From the NCBI GenBank assembly GCA_964519955.1, contig CAZFLM010000122.1, forward strand, positions 1 through 13,875: 13,875 bases of DNA, in the 5' to 3' direction. Origin of the DNA: CAZFLM01 sp964519955 (lineage in GTDB: Bacteria > Armatimonadota > Chthonomonadetes > Chthonomonadales > CAJBBX01). This document shows positions 5,932 to 12,709 of the stretch, in pieces. Below the pieces are notes generated by a model. That model saw only the letters and a program-made list of their open reading frames with translations, was not told the DNA's origin and did no database searches. Position 1 is the stretch's first letter; each line of letters begins with the position of its first letter. The translations under genes and the position numbers were made by a program.

Positions 5932-8385
5932 CTACGGCAGCTTGTGCAGTGAGATGCGGCTGAACTCGCCCGCCTCGCCAGCGCCGCCGGCTCGGAACCC
6001 GACCCCGCCTTGGTGCCACCCGGCGTCGTCACGTTCGTGGACCCGATCCCCGTCCAGGAACACCGTGACGCGGCTGCCGCGGCACTCGACCGCAACGTGG
6101 TGCGTCTCGCCGCGCCGCACCGGCTTCGGCAGCAGGATCGGGTCGTCGATGACCCACGCGCCATTCCTGCGCGAGTGCGGGCGGAGCGTGTTCGGCCGGG
6201 TCTTGAACTCCGGCGCGCTGTAGGGCGAGTCGGCGGTCTGCAGTTGGTACATCACGCAGTTGTCGTTGTCCTGCGCTCGGACGACCCAGCCCGCCAGGCC
6301 GTTGCCGCTCTCGGGAATGCGCACATCGAACTCGAAGCGGCAGTCCACGTAGCCGCGCCCCCCGATGAGCCCGATGTCTCCGCCGTCCACCATGATCCCC
6401 TGATCGGTGAACCGCCAGGCGCCGGGTGCGTCCCACGCCTCGGGCTGTCGCTCCAGGTTGTCTCCATAGACCGGGCCGGTGTGGGCCGTCGGCGGCGTGC
6501 AGCGGGCGATGCGGCGACGGGCCTCCGCAGGCACGAGCGCCGAGGGCACAACCACGAGGTCCACCGCGAACGCCGAGCGGCGCCGGTCGACACCGTCGTG
6601 GGGGAGCAGTTGCAGGGGCTGCGCACTCGCCAGGGCGCTCCAGATCTGGTCCGGGCTCGCGTCGATCGACGGCAGAGGCACGCTGCGCCACTGGCCTGAA
6701 GTGCCGCGCAGCAGGTCCAGGCGGCCCGAGCCGTCCACCGTGGCGAGCACGACCGGGCGTCCGGCGCTCCGCGCAGGCAGTACCGAGAGCACCCTCGGTC
6801 CGACCAGCAGCGTCACGTCCGCGAGGCGCGCTACCTGGCTGGCCCTGGCTTGCAGGCGCGCAAACCGACGGCCTTCCGCGCGCAGCGGGGCCGCGAAGCG
6901 CACCGCGAACGTGGCGGCACGCGTCAGGCTGGTCGCCAGCGTGAGATAGCCTGCGCGAGGCGCTGCCTTGATCGAGGCGCCTCGTGGCCCCGTGACCGAT
7001 GCGCTCGACGCCCACGCCGGCATGCGCATCCGGAGCGTGATGGGCGAGGGGCGGGCGTTCGCGGGGCTCACCGTCACGGTGCTCGCGCAGCTACCGGCCT
7101 GCCAGTCGGGCGCTGTGCGCACCCGAACGCGCCACTCGGAGCGGCCCACCTGCACGGGGGCGTCGAAGTCGCCGGCGAAGTTAACGAGGATGTTCGCGCC
7201 CTCGCCTGCTGCCAGATACCCCTTGAGGAAGTGCAGCCCGAGCGGTCCGTGGAAGCTGCAGCAGAAGTTCCACTCCTGCACCGGTCCATGCGTCCCGTAG
7301 GGGCCGGCCGGGTCCGCCTCGAACGCGCGCCAGCCGAACCCGCCCGTGGCGCACTGGTTCTCGACGTACTGGTTCCCCAGCAGGCGCTCCGTCATGTCGA
7401 GATAGCGCGTGTTGCCCGTGTGCCGCCACAGCTCCAGGTTGAATCGCAGCCAGTCCGACTCGCTGCAGCCCTCGTCGCCGCCGAACGACACGTACCAGTG
7501 CTCGCCGATGCCGCCTATGGGCCAGACGTACCCTCCGCGCACGGCTGCTTCCCACTTCGCGATGGCGCCTGCCAGGTACTGCCGGTCGTGCGTCACGCCG
7601 TACAGGTCGAGGATGCCGCGCCAGGCGCACAGATTGCCGTGGCTGTGGTCGACCGGCAGCACGTCGAACTCGCCGAAGAGCGCGGCCATGCGCTTCGCCT
7701 GCTCCAGGTAGCGCGCATCGTGGGTCGCACGATGGAGCATCACCAACCCTTCGATGGCCGGGAAGTAGCAGCAGGCGTAGCTGTCGCCGTAGGTTCCGCT
7801 GGATCGGTAGTCGGCGAGGCGATCGGGCGAGCAGAGCTGGGCGGCGGAGTTGACGTAGAAGTCGCCGAGGCGCTTGGCGGACGCCAGCAGCTCCGGCCGG
7901 TGCAGCTCGCGGGCCGCGGTGACGAGGCCGACCAGGAGCCGCGCGTTGCCCCAGAGCAGCGTGATGGCCGCGCCGCCCTTGGCGAGGGGCTTGGTCAGGT
8001 CGATATCGACGCCGAAGTGGCCGTCGGGCTTCTGCAGGCCGGGCAGCGCGGCAAGGACCTGGTCCAGCGTGCCGGGCCGCGGATGGCTCTTGGGAGAGGT
8101 GAGGGAGGCCAGCTCGATGAAGCGCCCGGATACATCGCCGCTGTAGTTCGTGAAGATGCGGTCGACCTCGAACGAGACGTCCGAGCGCAGCCATGCGGCC
8201 GTGTAGGGCGAGCGCCCGAGCCGCTCCACGCCCCGGTCCAGCGCCTGGCCCAGCTCGCCGCGCATTGCGACGCGGCTCGGCGGTGGCAGGGCAACCGGCG
8301 GCCAGGTGGCCTGGGCCCGGCACGGTTCGCGGGCGGCCGCCAACACCATCGTTACGGCCAGCACAGCACAAGTGGCGCGGTTCAT
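5932..8385 (-). CDS. Secreted GH127-type (DUF1680-like) hydrolase with C-terminal LamG/DUF1080-like domain
   Basis: The 817-residue protein has a signal peptide (1 to about 24, ending PCRA). An alpha/alpha-barrel region follows (about 40-400; KPDGHFG at 119-125, GTYGDSYACCY at 197-207). The pair Glu305-x-Cys307 (DEGCSESDWLRFN) and Cys375-Cys376 (EWNFCCSFHG) match the zinc-binding Glu, Cys, Cys-Cys set of GH127 beta-L-arabinofuranosidases, in which a cysteine is the nucleophile. A beta-sandwich region follows, then about 185 residues (YVDCRFEFDVRIPE, VTVFLDGDRVHE) of a jelly-roll domain of the LamG/DUF1080 kind, probably for sugar binding. The likely substrate is an arabinose-like side chain, but this is inference. 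The ATG at 8385 has GGGAGGGAG just upstream. A longer open frame upstream overlaps rarA and is not coding. The rarA stop is 22 bases away. Confidence 0.82.
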   Translation of the reverse strand: MNRATCAVLAVTMVLAAAREPCRAQATWPPVALPPPSRVAMRGELGQALDRGVERLGRSPYTAAWLRSDVSFEVDRIFTNYSGDVSGRFIELASLTSPKSHPRPGTLDQVLAALPGLQKPDGHFGVDIDLTKPLAKGGAAITLLWGNARLLVGLVTAARELHRPELLASAKRLGDFYVNSAAQLCSPDRLADYRSSGTYGDSYACCYFPAIEGLVMLHRATHDARYLEQAKRMAALFGEFDVLPVDHSHGNLCAWRGILDLYGVTHDRQYLAGAIAKWEAAVRGGYVWPIGGIGEHWYVSFGGDEGCSESDWLRFNLELWRHTGNTRYLDMTERLLGNQYVENQCATGGFGWRAFEADPAGPYGTHGPVQEWNFCCSFHGPLGLHFLKGYLAAGEGANILVNFAGDFDAPVQVGRSEWRVRVRTAPDWQAGSCASTVTVSPANARPSPITLRMRMPAWASSASVTGPRGASIKAAPRAGYLTLATSLTRAATFAVRFAAPLRAEGRRFARLQARASQVARLADVTLLVGPRVLSVLPARSAGRPVVLATVDGSGRLDLLRGTSGQWRSVPLPSIDASPDQIWSALASAQPLQLLPHDGVDRRRSAFAVDLVVVPSALVPAEARRRIARCTPPTAHTGPVYGDNLERQPEAWDAPGAWRFTDQGIMVDGGDIGLIGGRGYVDCRFEFDVRIPESGNGLAGWVVRAQDNDNCVMYQLQTADSPYSAPEFKTRPNTLRPHSRRNGAWVIDDPILLPKPVRRGETHHVAVECRGSRVTVFLDGDRVHERDDAGWHQGGVGFRAGGAGEAGEFSRISLHKLP

Positions 8386-8407
8386 GGTGGCTCCCTCCCA
8401 GTGACGC

Positions 8408-9763
8408 CTACTCCTGCCCCTCGGTCCTCCGCGCGATCCGCTGCTTGATCCTGGCCTCGTGGCCGATGTCCTTGGGCTCGTAGTAGGGGCCGGAGCGGGC
8501 GTCGCTCGGGGCGTACTCCTGCTCCACCCAGCCGCCCGGGAAGTCGTGCGGGTAGAGGTAGCCCTCGCCGTGGTGCAGGGCCTTGGCGCCCGCGTAGCCG
8601 GTACCGCGGAGGTGGATGGGCACGGGCGCGGGGCCCTTCGTGCGGATGTCCTCCAGCGCGCGGCCGATGGCGATGGTGGCGGCGTTGCTCTTCGGCGCGC
8701 AGGCGAGATAGGTGGTCGCCTGCGCGAGGATGAGCTGGCCCTCGGGCATGCCGACGAACATGACGGCCTGGGCGGCGGCGTTGGCCAGCACGATGCCCAT
8801 CGGGTCCGCGTTGCCGATGTCCTCCGAGGCGAGGATGACCAGGCGGCGCGCCAGGAAGCGCGGGTCCTCACCGGCGGCGATCATCTTGGCGAGCCAGTAG
8901 AGCGCCGCGTCCGGGTCCGAGCCACGCACCGACTTGATGAACGCGGAGATGGTGTCGAAGTGCTCGTCGCCGGCCTGGTCGTAGGCGAGGACGCGCTGCT
9001 GGATGGCCTCTTCGGCGACCTCGACGGTGACGTGGCGGCGCTCCTCGGGCGCGTCGGCGACGGAGGTGACGGCCGTCTCCAGCGCGTTGAGGGCGGTGCG
9101 CACGTCGCCGCCGGAGACGCGGACGAGGTGCCGGAAGGCTTCGTCGTCGACGCCCACGCCGCACTCGCCGAGGCCGCGCTCCTTGTCCTCCAGCGCGCGG
9201 CGCAGCAGACCGAGCACGTCGTCCTCCGCCAACGCCTCGAACCGGAAGATGCGGGAGCGCGAGATGAGCGGCGTGTTGACCTCGAAGTAGGGGTTCTCGG
9301 TCGTCGCCCCGATGAGCGTGACCGTGCCGTCCTCGACGTGCGGCAGGAGCGCGTCCTGCTGCGCCTTGTTCCAGCGGTGGATCTCGTCGACGAAGAGGAT
9401 GGTCTTGCGGCCGGTGCGGCGGCGTTCGCGCGCCCGCTCGATCAGCTTGCGGACATCCGCGACGCCGCTCGTGACGGCGCTGAGGCTCTCGAAGGCGGAT
9501 CGGGTGCTTTGGGCGACGATGCGGGCGAGGGTCGACTTGCCGCAGCCGGGCGGTCCCCAGAAGATGCAGGAGGGCAGGCGGTCGCCCTCGATGGCGCGGC
9601 GCAGCAGAGTCCCGGGGCCGACGATGGCCGCCTGACCGGCGAACTCGTCGAGGGTGCGCGGGCGCATGCGGGCGGCGAGGGGTGCGTTCGGATCGGCGTC
9701 CGCGTTGGCCGGCAGGGGATCGTCGGCGCCGAACAGGCCGCCTGTCAGGTCGTCGGTAGGCAT
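8408..9763 (-). CDS. rarA: Replication-associated recombination protein A (AAA+ ATPase)
   Basis: The 451-residue protein is a complete RarA/MgsA of the Holliday-junction-clamp-loader AAA+ group, acting at stalled replication forks. Visible motifs are RPRTLDEFAGQ (35-44), Walker A GPPGCGKST (70-78), Walker B ILFVDEIHRWNKAQQD (122-137), sensor 1 GATTENP (152-158) and an arginine-finger segment LISRSR (166-171). HRWNKAQQD has Trp where most relatives have Phe. The C-terminal half holds SEDIGNADP and the lid and tetramerisation region. The ATG at 9763 has GGAG eight bases upstream and a good promoter at 9820-9848. The GH127-type gene follows after 22 bases. Confidence 0.95.
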   Translation of the reverse strand: MPTDDLTGGLFGADDPLPANADADPNAPLAARMRPRTLDEFAGQAAIVGPGTLLRRAIEGDRLPSCIFWGPPGCGKSTLARIVAQSTRSAFESLSAVTSGVADVRKLIERARERRRTGRKTILFVDEIHRWNKAQQDALLPHVEDGTVTLIGATTENPYFEVNTPLISRSRIFRFEALAEDDVLGLLRRALEDKERGLGECGVGVDDEAFRHLVRVSGGDVRTALNALETAVTSVADAPEERRHVTVEVAEEAIQQRVLAYDQAGDEHFDTISAFIKSVRGSDPDAALYWLAKMIAAGEDPRFLARRLVILASEDIGNADPMGIVLANAAAQAVMFVGMPEGQLILAQATTYLACAPKSNAATIAIGRALEDIRTKGPAPVPIHLRGTGYAGAKALHHGEGYLYPHDFPGGWVEQEYAPSDARSGPYYEPKDIGHEARIKQRIARRTEGQE

Positions 9764-9819
9764 CGGGCTGTCTCCGCCGCCGGCTCGGTTCGTCGTACGC
9801 GCGAAGCGGCGGCGCGGGC

Positions 9820-9848
9820 ACTATAGCACATCGGCTCGTTGCCCGCAA
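9820..9848 (-). promoter_or_regulatory. Sigma70-type promoter of rarA
   Basis: On the minus strand TTGCGG (9843-9848) and TATAGT (9820-9825) are separated by 17 bases. The -10 box matches consensus at five of six positions. The expected transcription start is near 9813, about 50 bases before the rarA ATG. Confidence 0.7.
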
Positions 9849-9863
9849 CTTCGCCGCGCGCCC

Positions 9864-9892
9864 TTGACAGGCCGACCGCGTCCCGATACAAC
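9864..9892 (+). promoter_or_regulatory. Sigma70-type promoter of the VIT/propeller operon
   Basis: A perfect -35 box TTGACA (9864-9869) is followed after 17 bases by TACAAC (9887-9892). The expected start is near 9899, giving a leader of about 230 bases before the VIT gene. The -35 box is 15 bases from that of the divergent rarA promoter, so one bound protein could affect both. Confidence 0.7.
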
Positions 9893-10083
9893 TGCCAGGA
9901 GTGAGACCACTTCTCGCATTCGCCCTCCCCCGGGAGCGGGAACTGGCGCACGTACACCGTCGCCGTGCCGCGATCGTGGGCCTCGCCGGGCCGTGAAGCC
10001 CTGCGAGCCGCACCCCCGCTTGCCCGCCGCCCTCGCTCCCTCCGTGTTCGGCGTTTCTGCAGATAGGCAGCACCGGTGAGCCC

Positions 10084-10115
10084 CTGGCAGTGTCTTCTTA
10101 GGTGACGCTTGCCAG
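10084..10115 (+). promoter_or_regulatory. Hairpin abutting the ribosome binding site of the VIT gene
   Basis: CTGGCA plus GTGTC (10084-10094) pairs with GACGC and TGCCAG (10104-10108 and 10110-10115), giving 11 bp with one G-U pair and one bulged T, around a 9-base loop. The stem shares two bases with the Shine-Dalgarno AGGAGGT (10114-10120). It could limit ribosome access or protect the 5' end. It has no U-tract. Confidence 0.5.
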
Positions 10116-10129
10116 GAGGTCACGAACCC

Positions 10130-12709
10130 ATGGATCCCCCATCCCGACGTGCCGCCCTGCTTCTGTGTGCGCTCATCCTCTTCACGTGGCCCGCGTGCGC
10201 CCGGCCCCAGGCGCTTCTGAAGCTCAAGGGCGAGACCGCGGCCAGCCTGGTCGCCAAGTCCCTCCAGGCCGATGTCGGCGTCCAGGGGCAGTTCGCCACG
10301 ACCAGGCTTCTGCTCACCTATCTGAACCGCGCCGGCAGCAGGATCGAGGCCGAGTTCCACTACGCTGCTCCGCCCGGTGCGGTGGTGACCGGCTTCGCGT
10401 ATTGGTACGGCGACGAGAAGGTCGTGGCGCGGGTCGTGGAGAAGCAGCGCGCCGCCGCGATCTACCGCGCCATCACCACGCGGCAGCGCGACCCCGCCCT
10501 GGTCGAGCTGATCGGCCGCAACATGCTGCACGCGCGCATCTTCCCCGTGATGCCGAATGCCGACCTGAAGGTCGAGATCCGCTACGTTCAGCCGCTGCCC
10601 TCGACGGCCGATGGCGCCCTCTGCACCGTGCCGCTGCGGATGGCCGGAGACGACCGGCTGGACCGCGCGGCCATCCGCGTGCGCGTGGCGCGCTCGGGCC
10701 AGGTCGACGCGGTAACGAACAACCTCGGCCTTCCCGTGCATGATGCCGCCGACGGCTGGGACCTCGCGCTCGACGCCGCCAACTACCGGCCCCAAGCCGA
10801 TCTGCGCGTCTTGCAGAAGCGGAAGCCTGCGCCGCTGAGCGTCTCCCTCTTCGCGGCGCCGTCCGGTGGCTCGGATGGCTACTTTGCGCTTTCCGTGACG
10901 CCAGGCCAGGTCGTACGGCGGCCACGCATCGCTGTCCGCGGCGTCCAGACGTACGACGTGCTGCCGGCGCGACTACCGGACGGCGGCCCTGCTCGGGCAA
11001 TCGTTGTCGTGGGGCGCTACCGCGGCGCGGGGCCGGCGACGGTCGAGCTGACGGGCTCCGGCTCGGTTCGGCTGACGGCACCCGTTCGCTTCGGCAGCGA
11101 GAGGCGGCCGCAGAACCTGGCGGCGAAGCTCTGGGCGGCGGAGCGCATCGCGCAGCTCTCGGCGGGCGGCGGCCATCGCGCTGAGGTCGCCGCGCTGAGC
11201 CTGGCGCACACCATTCCGTCGCCGTACACGTCGTGGCTGGCCATCCCCACCGAGGAGCGCGAGCGGTTCCGGCTGATCATGGCGCAGGCCGACGCCGACC
11301 GCATCGCTCAGCGCCTCGCGCAACTCATCGCTGAACGCCGAGCTGGGACCGAAGAGGCTCGGCGAGGGCGGAAGCGGCTCGAGGAGTTGTCCGGCGAGCT
11401 GGGCATGCACGCTGCCGACCTGCTGTCCGCGGCCGTCCGGGGACGCGCCTACATCCTGGCCGAGCAGATATCGGCCGAGGCCCACCGCCGCTCGCCGAAC
11501 CGTGTGCGGCTCGCGCGGCTTCGTGAGGGTCTTCGGTACCTCTGCAAGCACTCCGGGGCGTCGTACGAGGCGATGGTGGCCGGCGCTGGGCGCGCCTGGC
11601 TTTACGCCGAGGAGGGCCGTACCGCGGAGAGTCTCGCCCGGCTGATCGTGGCGCACCGGGCAGACAGCCCCGCGGCTGCCAGGCTGCGCGCGCGCCTGAT
11701 CGCCCTCTCCTGGCGCACGAAGCAGGACGCCGCCGACGCACTGTACTGGCCCCTCCATGGCGCTGCTGAGCGACTCGCCGAGCAGATCGTGTTCGAGCGG
11801 CATCGTGCGGCGCCGGATCTGGCTCGCATCTCGGCCTGGCGCAGGCACCTCGACTACATCTGCGCACACTCGCGCATCGGCCCTGCGCGGGGGTTTGTCG
11901 ATGACGCGGAGTGCCCCTGGCGCTGCCGGGAGGAGCAGCGTATCCGCCAGCGGCTTATCGAGGAGTTCGATCACGACCAGCGGGACGAGGCAGCGATCGC
12001 CCGGCTGAAGGCGGAGTGGCTGGCGGTCTGGCCGAGCGACGGCGAGTGGCGGCAGCAGTATGTGCGCGATCGCTTCGAGCGCCTGGAGGCTCGCGGCGAC
12101 ATGGCCCGCCTGCAGCGGGCGATAGATGCGGCCGAGCCCGGGCAGGCCGAGGCCCTGAAGCGCCGGTACGAGGCAGCCGAGAAGCGCGAGGCTGAACTCC
12201 GCGCGCGCGTGGGCGACCCGCTGCTGAAGGTGGAGGCGCCCGCGGATGCGCTGAGCGTGACCGCGCTGATGCCGGACGGGACGGTGAGGCCGCTCCTCTA
12301 CGACGCCGCGTTCGGACGCTGGCTCGCCCGGTTCGACATTCCTACGTATGCGCGGGAGGGGGCCTACGTCGTCACGGTGATCGTCGTGCTGAAGGACGGG
12401 ACCCGGAGCGTCGTGAAGATCACGTACCACGTCGACGTGACCCCGCCGCGCGGCTCCGGCAGCGTGTCGCTCGCCACTGAGCCCGGCCCCGTGCTGCGCC
12501 TGGAGGTCGAGGCCGATGCGGACACGGCGCGCGTCGAGGCGGTGCTCCCGTGGGGCGAGGTCGTCGCGCTTCGCTCGTCGCAGCCCGGGCGCTTCTTCGC
12601 TCTGGCGCCCGTGCCGGACGCGCAGAGGGGGGGCGGCGGCCCGGTGACTTACGTGCTGACGGACCGCGCGCACAACCGCACCACGTTCTCGGTGGACCCG
12701 CGGCCGTGA
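10130..12709 (+). CDS. Exported VIT-domain protein lacking the usual vWA domain, with helical repeats
   Basis: The 859-residue protein has a signal peptide (1-24, LLLCALILFTW core). A VIT domain spans about 38-155 (TYLNRAGSRIEAEFHYAAPPGAVVTGF; EKQRAAAIYRA; HARIFPV). In VIT-vWA proteins an integrin-like domain of about 170 residues follows. Here DGYFALSVTPG (249-259) runs straight into the segment that normally comes after it (GVQTYDVLPARLPD, VVVGRYRGAGPATVELTG, LWAAERI, TPYTSWL-like). No DxSxS metal site is visible. Residues about 390-640 form helical repeats (LAEQI-EHR-P-RL pattern), then a coiled coil (640-695) and two beta domains (700-859). Its function is unknown, possibly an envelope scaffold. 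AGGAGGT nine bases upstream supports the ATG at 10130 over a TTG at 10109. The next gene overlaps its stop by one base. Confidence 0.8.
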   Translation: MDPPSRRAALLLCALILFTWPACARPQALLKLKGETAASLVAKSLQADVGVQGQFATTRLLLTYLNRAGSRIEAEFHYAAPPGAVVTGFAYWYGDEKVVARVVEKQRAAAIYRAITTRQRDPALVELIGRNMLHARIFPVMPNADLKVEIRYVQPLPSTADGALCTVPLRMAGDDRLDRAAIRVRVARSGQVDAVTNNLGLPVHDAADGWDLALDAANYRPQADLRVLQKRKPAPLSVSLFAAPSGGSDGYFALSVTPGQVVRRPRIAVRGVQTYDVLPARLPDGGPARAIVVVGRYRGAGPATVELTGSGSVRLTAPVRFGSERRPQNLAAKLWAAERIAQLSAGGGHRAEVAALSLAHTIPSPYTSWLAIPTEERERFRLIMAQADADRIAQRLAQLIAERRAGTEEARRGRKRLEELSGELGMHAADLLSAAVRGRAYILAEQISAEAHRRSPNRVRLARLREGLRYLCKHSGASYEAMVAGAGRAWLYAEEGRTAESLARLIVAHRADSPAAARLRARLIALSWRTKQDAADALYWPLHGAAERLAEQIVFERHRAAPDLARISAWRRHLDYICAHSRIGPARGFVDDAECPWRCREEQRIRQRLIEEFDHDQRDEAAIARLKAEWLAVWPSDGEWRQQYVRDRFERLEARGDMARLQRAIDAAEPGQAEALKRRYEAAEKREAELRARVGDPLLKVEAPADALSVTALMPDGTVRPLLYDAAFGRWLARFDIPTYAREGAYVVTVIVVLKDGTRSVVKITYHVDVTPPRGSGSVSLATEPGPVLRLEVEADADTARVEAVLPWGEVVALRSSQPGRFFALAPVPDAQRGGGGPVTYVLTDRAHNRTTFSVDPRP

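Larger units (their letters stand above)
9764..10129. other. Divergent intergenic region with two promoters and a long leader
   Basis: This gap separates rarA (minus) from the VIT operon (plus). It holds two promoters facing away from each other and a hairpin next to the VIT ribosome binding site, all listed separately. A 31-codon GTG frame at 9900-9995 is open but has no ribosome binding site and an unremarkable composition, so it is not called. Confidence 0.65.

Noticed and set aside
6850..8448. Long plus-strand open frame antisense to the GH127-type gene
   Set aside because: It has no motif, no ribosome binding site and shadow composition, and the opposite strand is clearly coding.
8386..8871. 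N-terminal extension of the GH127-type frame
   Set aside because: The frame is open but runs inside rarA and encodes S, R and T-rich filler. The ATG at 8385 has a strong ribosome binding site and a signal peptide.
8459..9826. Plus-strand open frame of 455 codons antisense to rarA
   Set aside because: RarA on the other strand has every AAA+ motif. This frame is its complement and has no family resemblance.
9900..9995. Small leader ORF starting GTG after the VIT promoter
   Set aside because: It has no ribosome binding site, starts almost at the predicted transcription start, and shows no attenuation-like codon run.
10973..12673. Minus-strand open frame of 566 codons under the VIT gene
   Set aside because: It is rich in R, P, H and Q with no recognisable domain, antisense to a gene with a clear signal peptide and VIT motifs.
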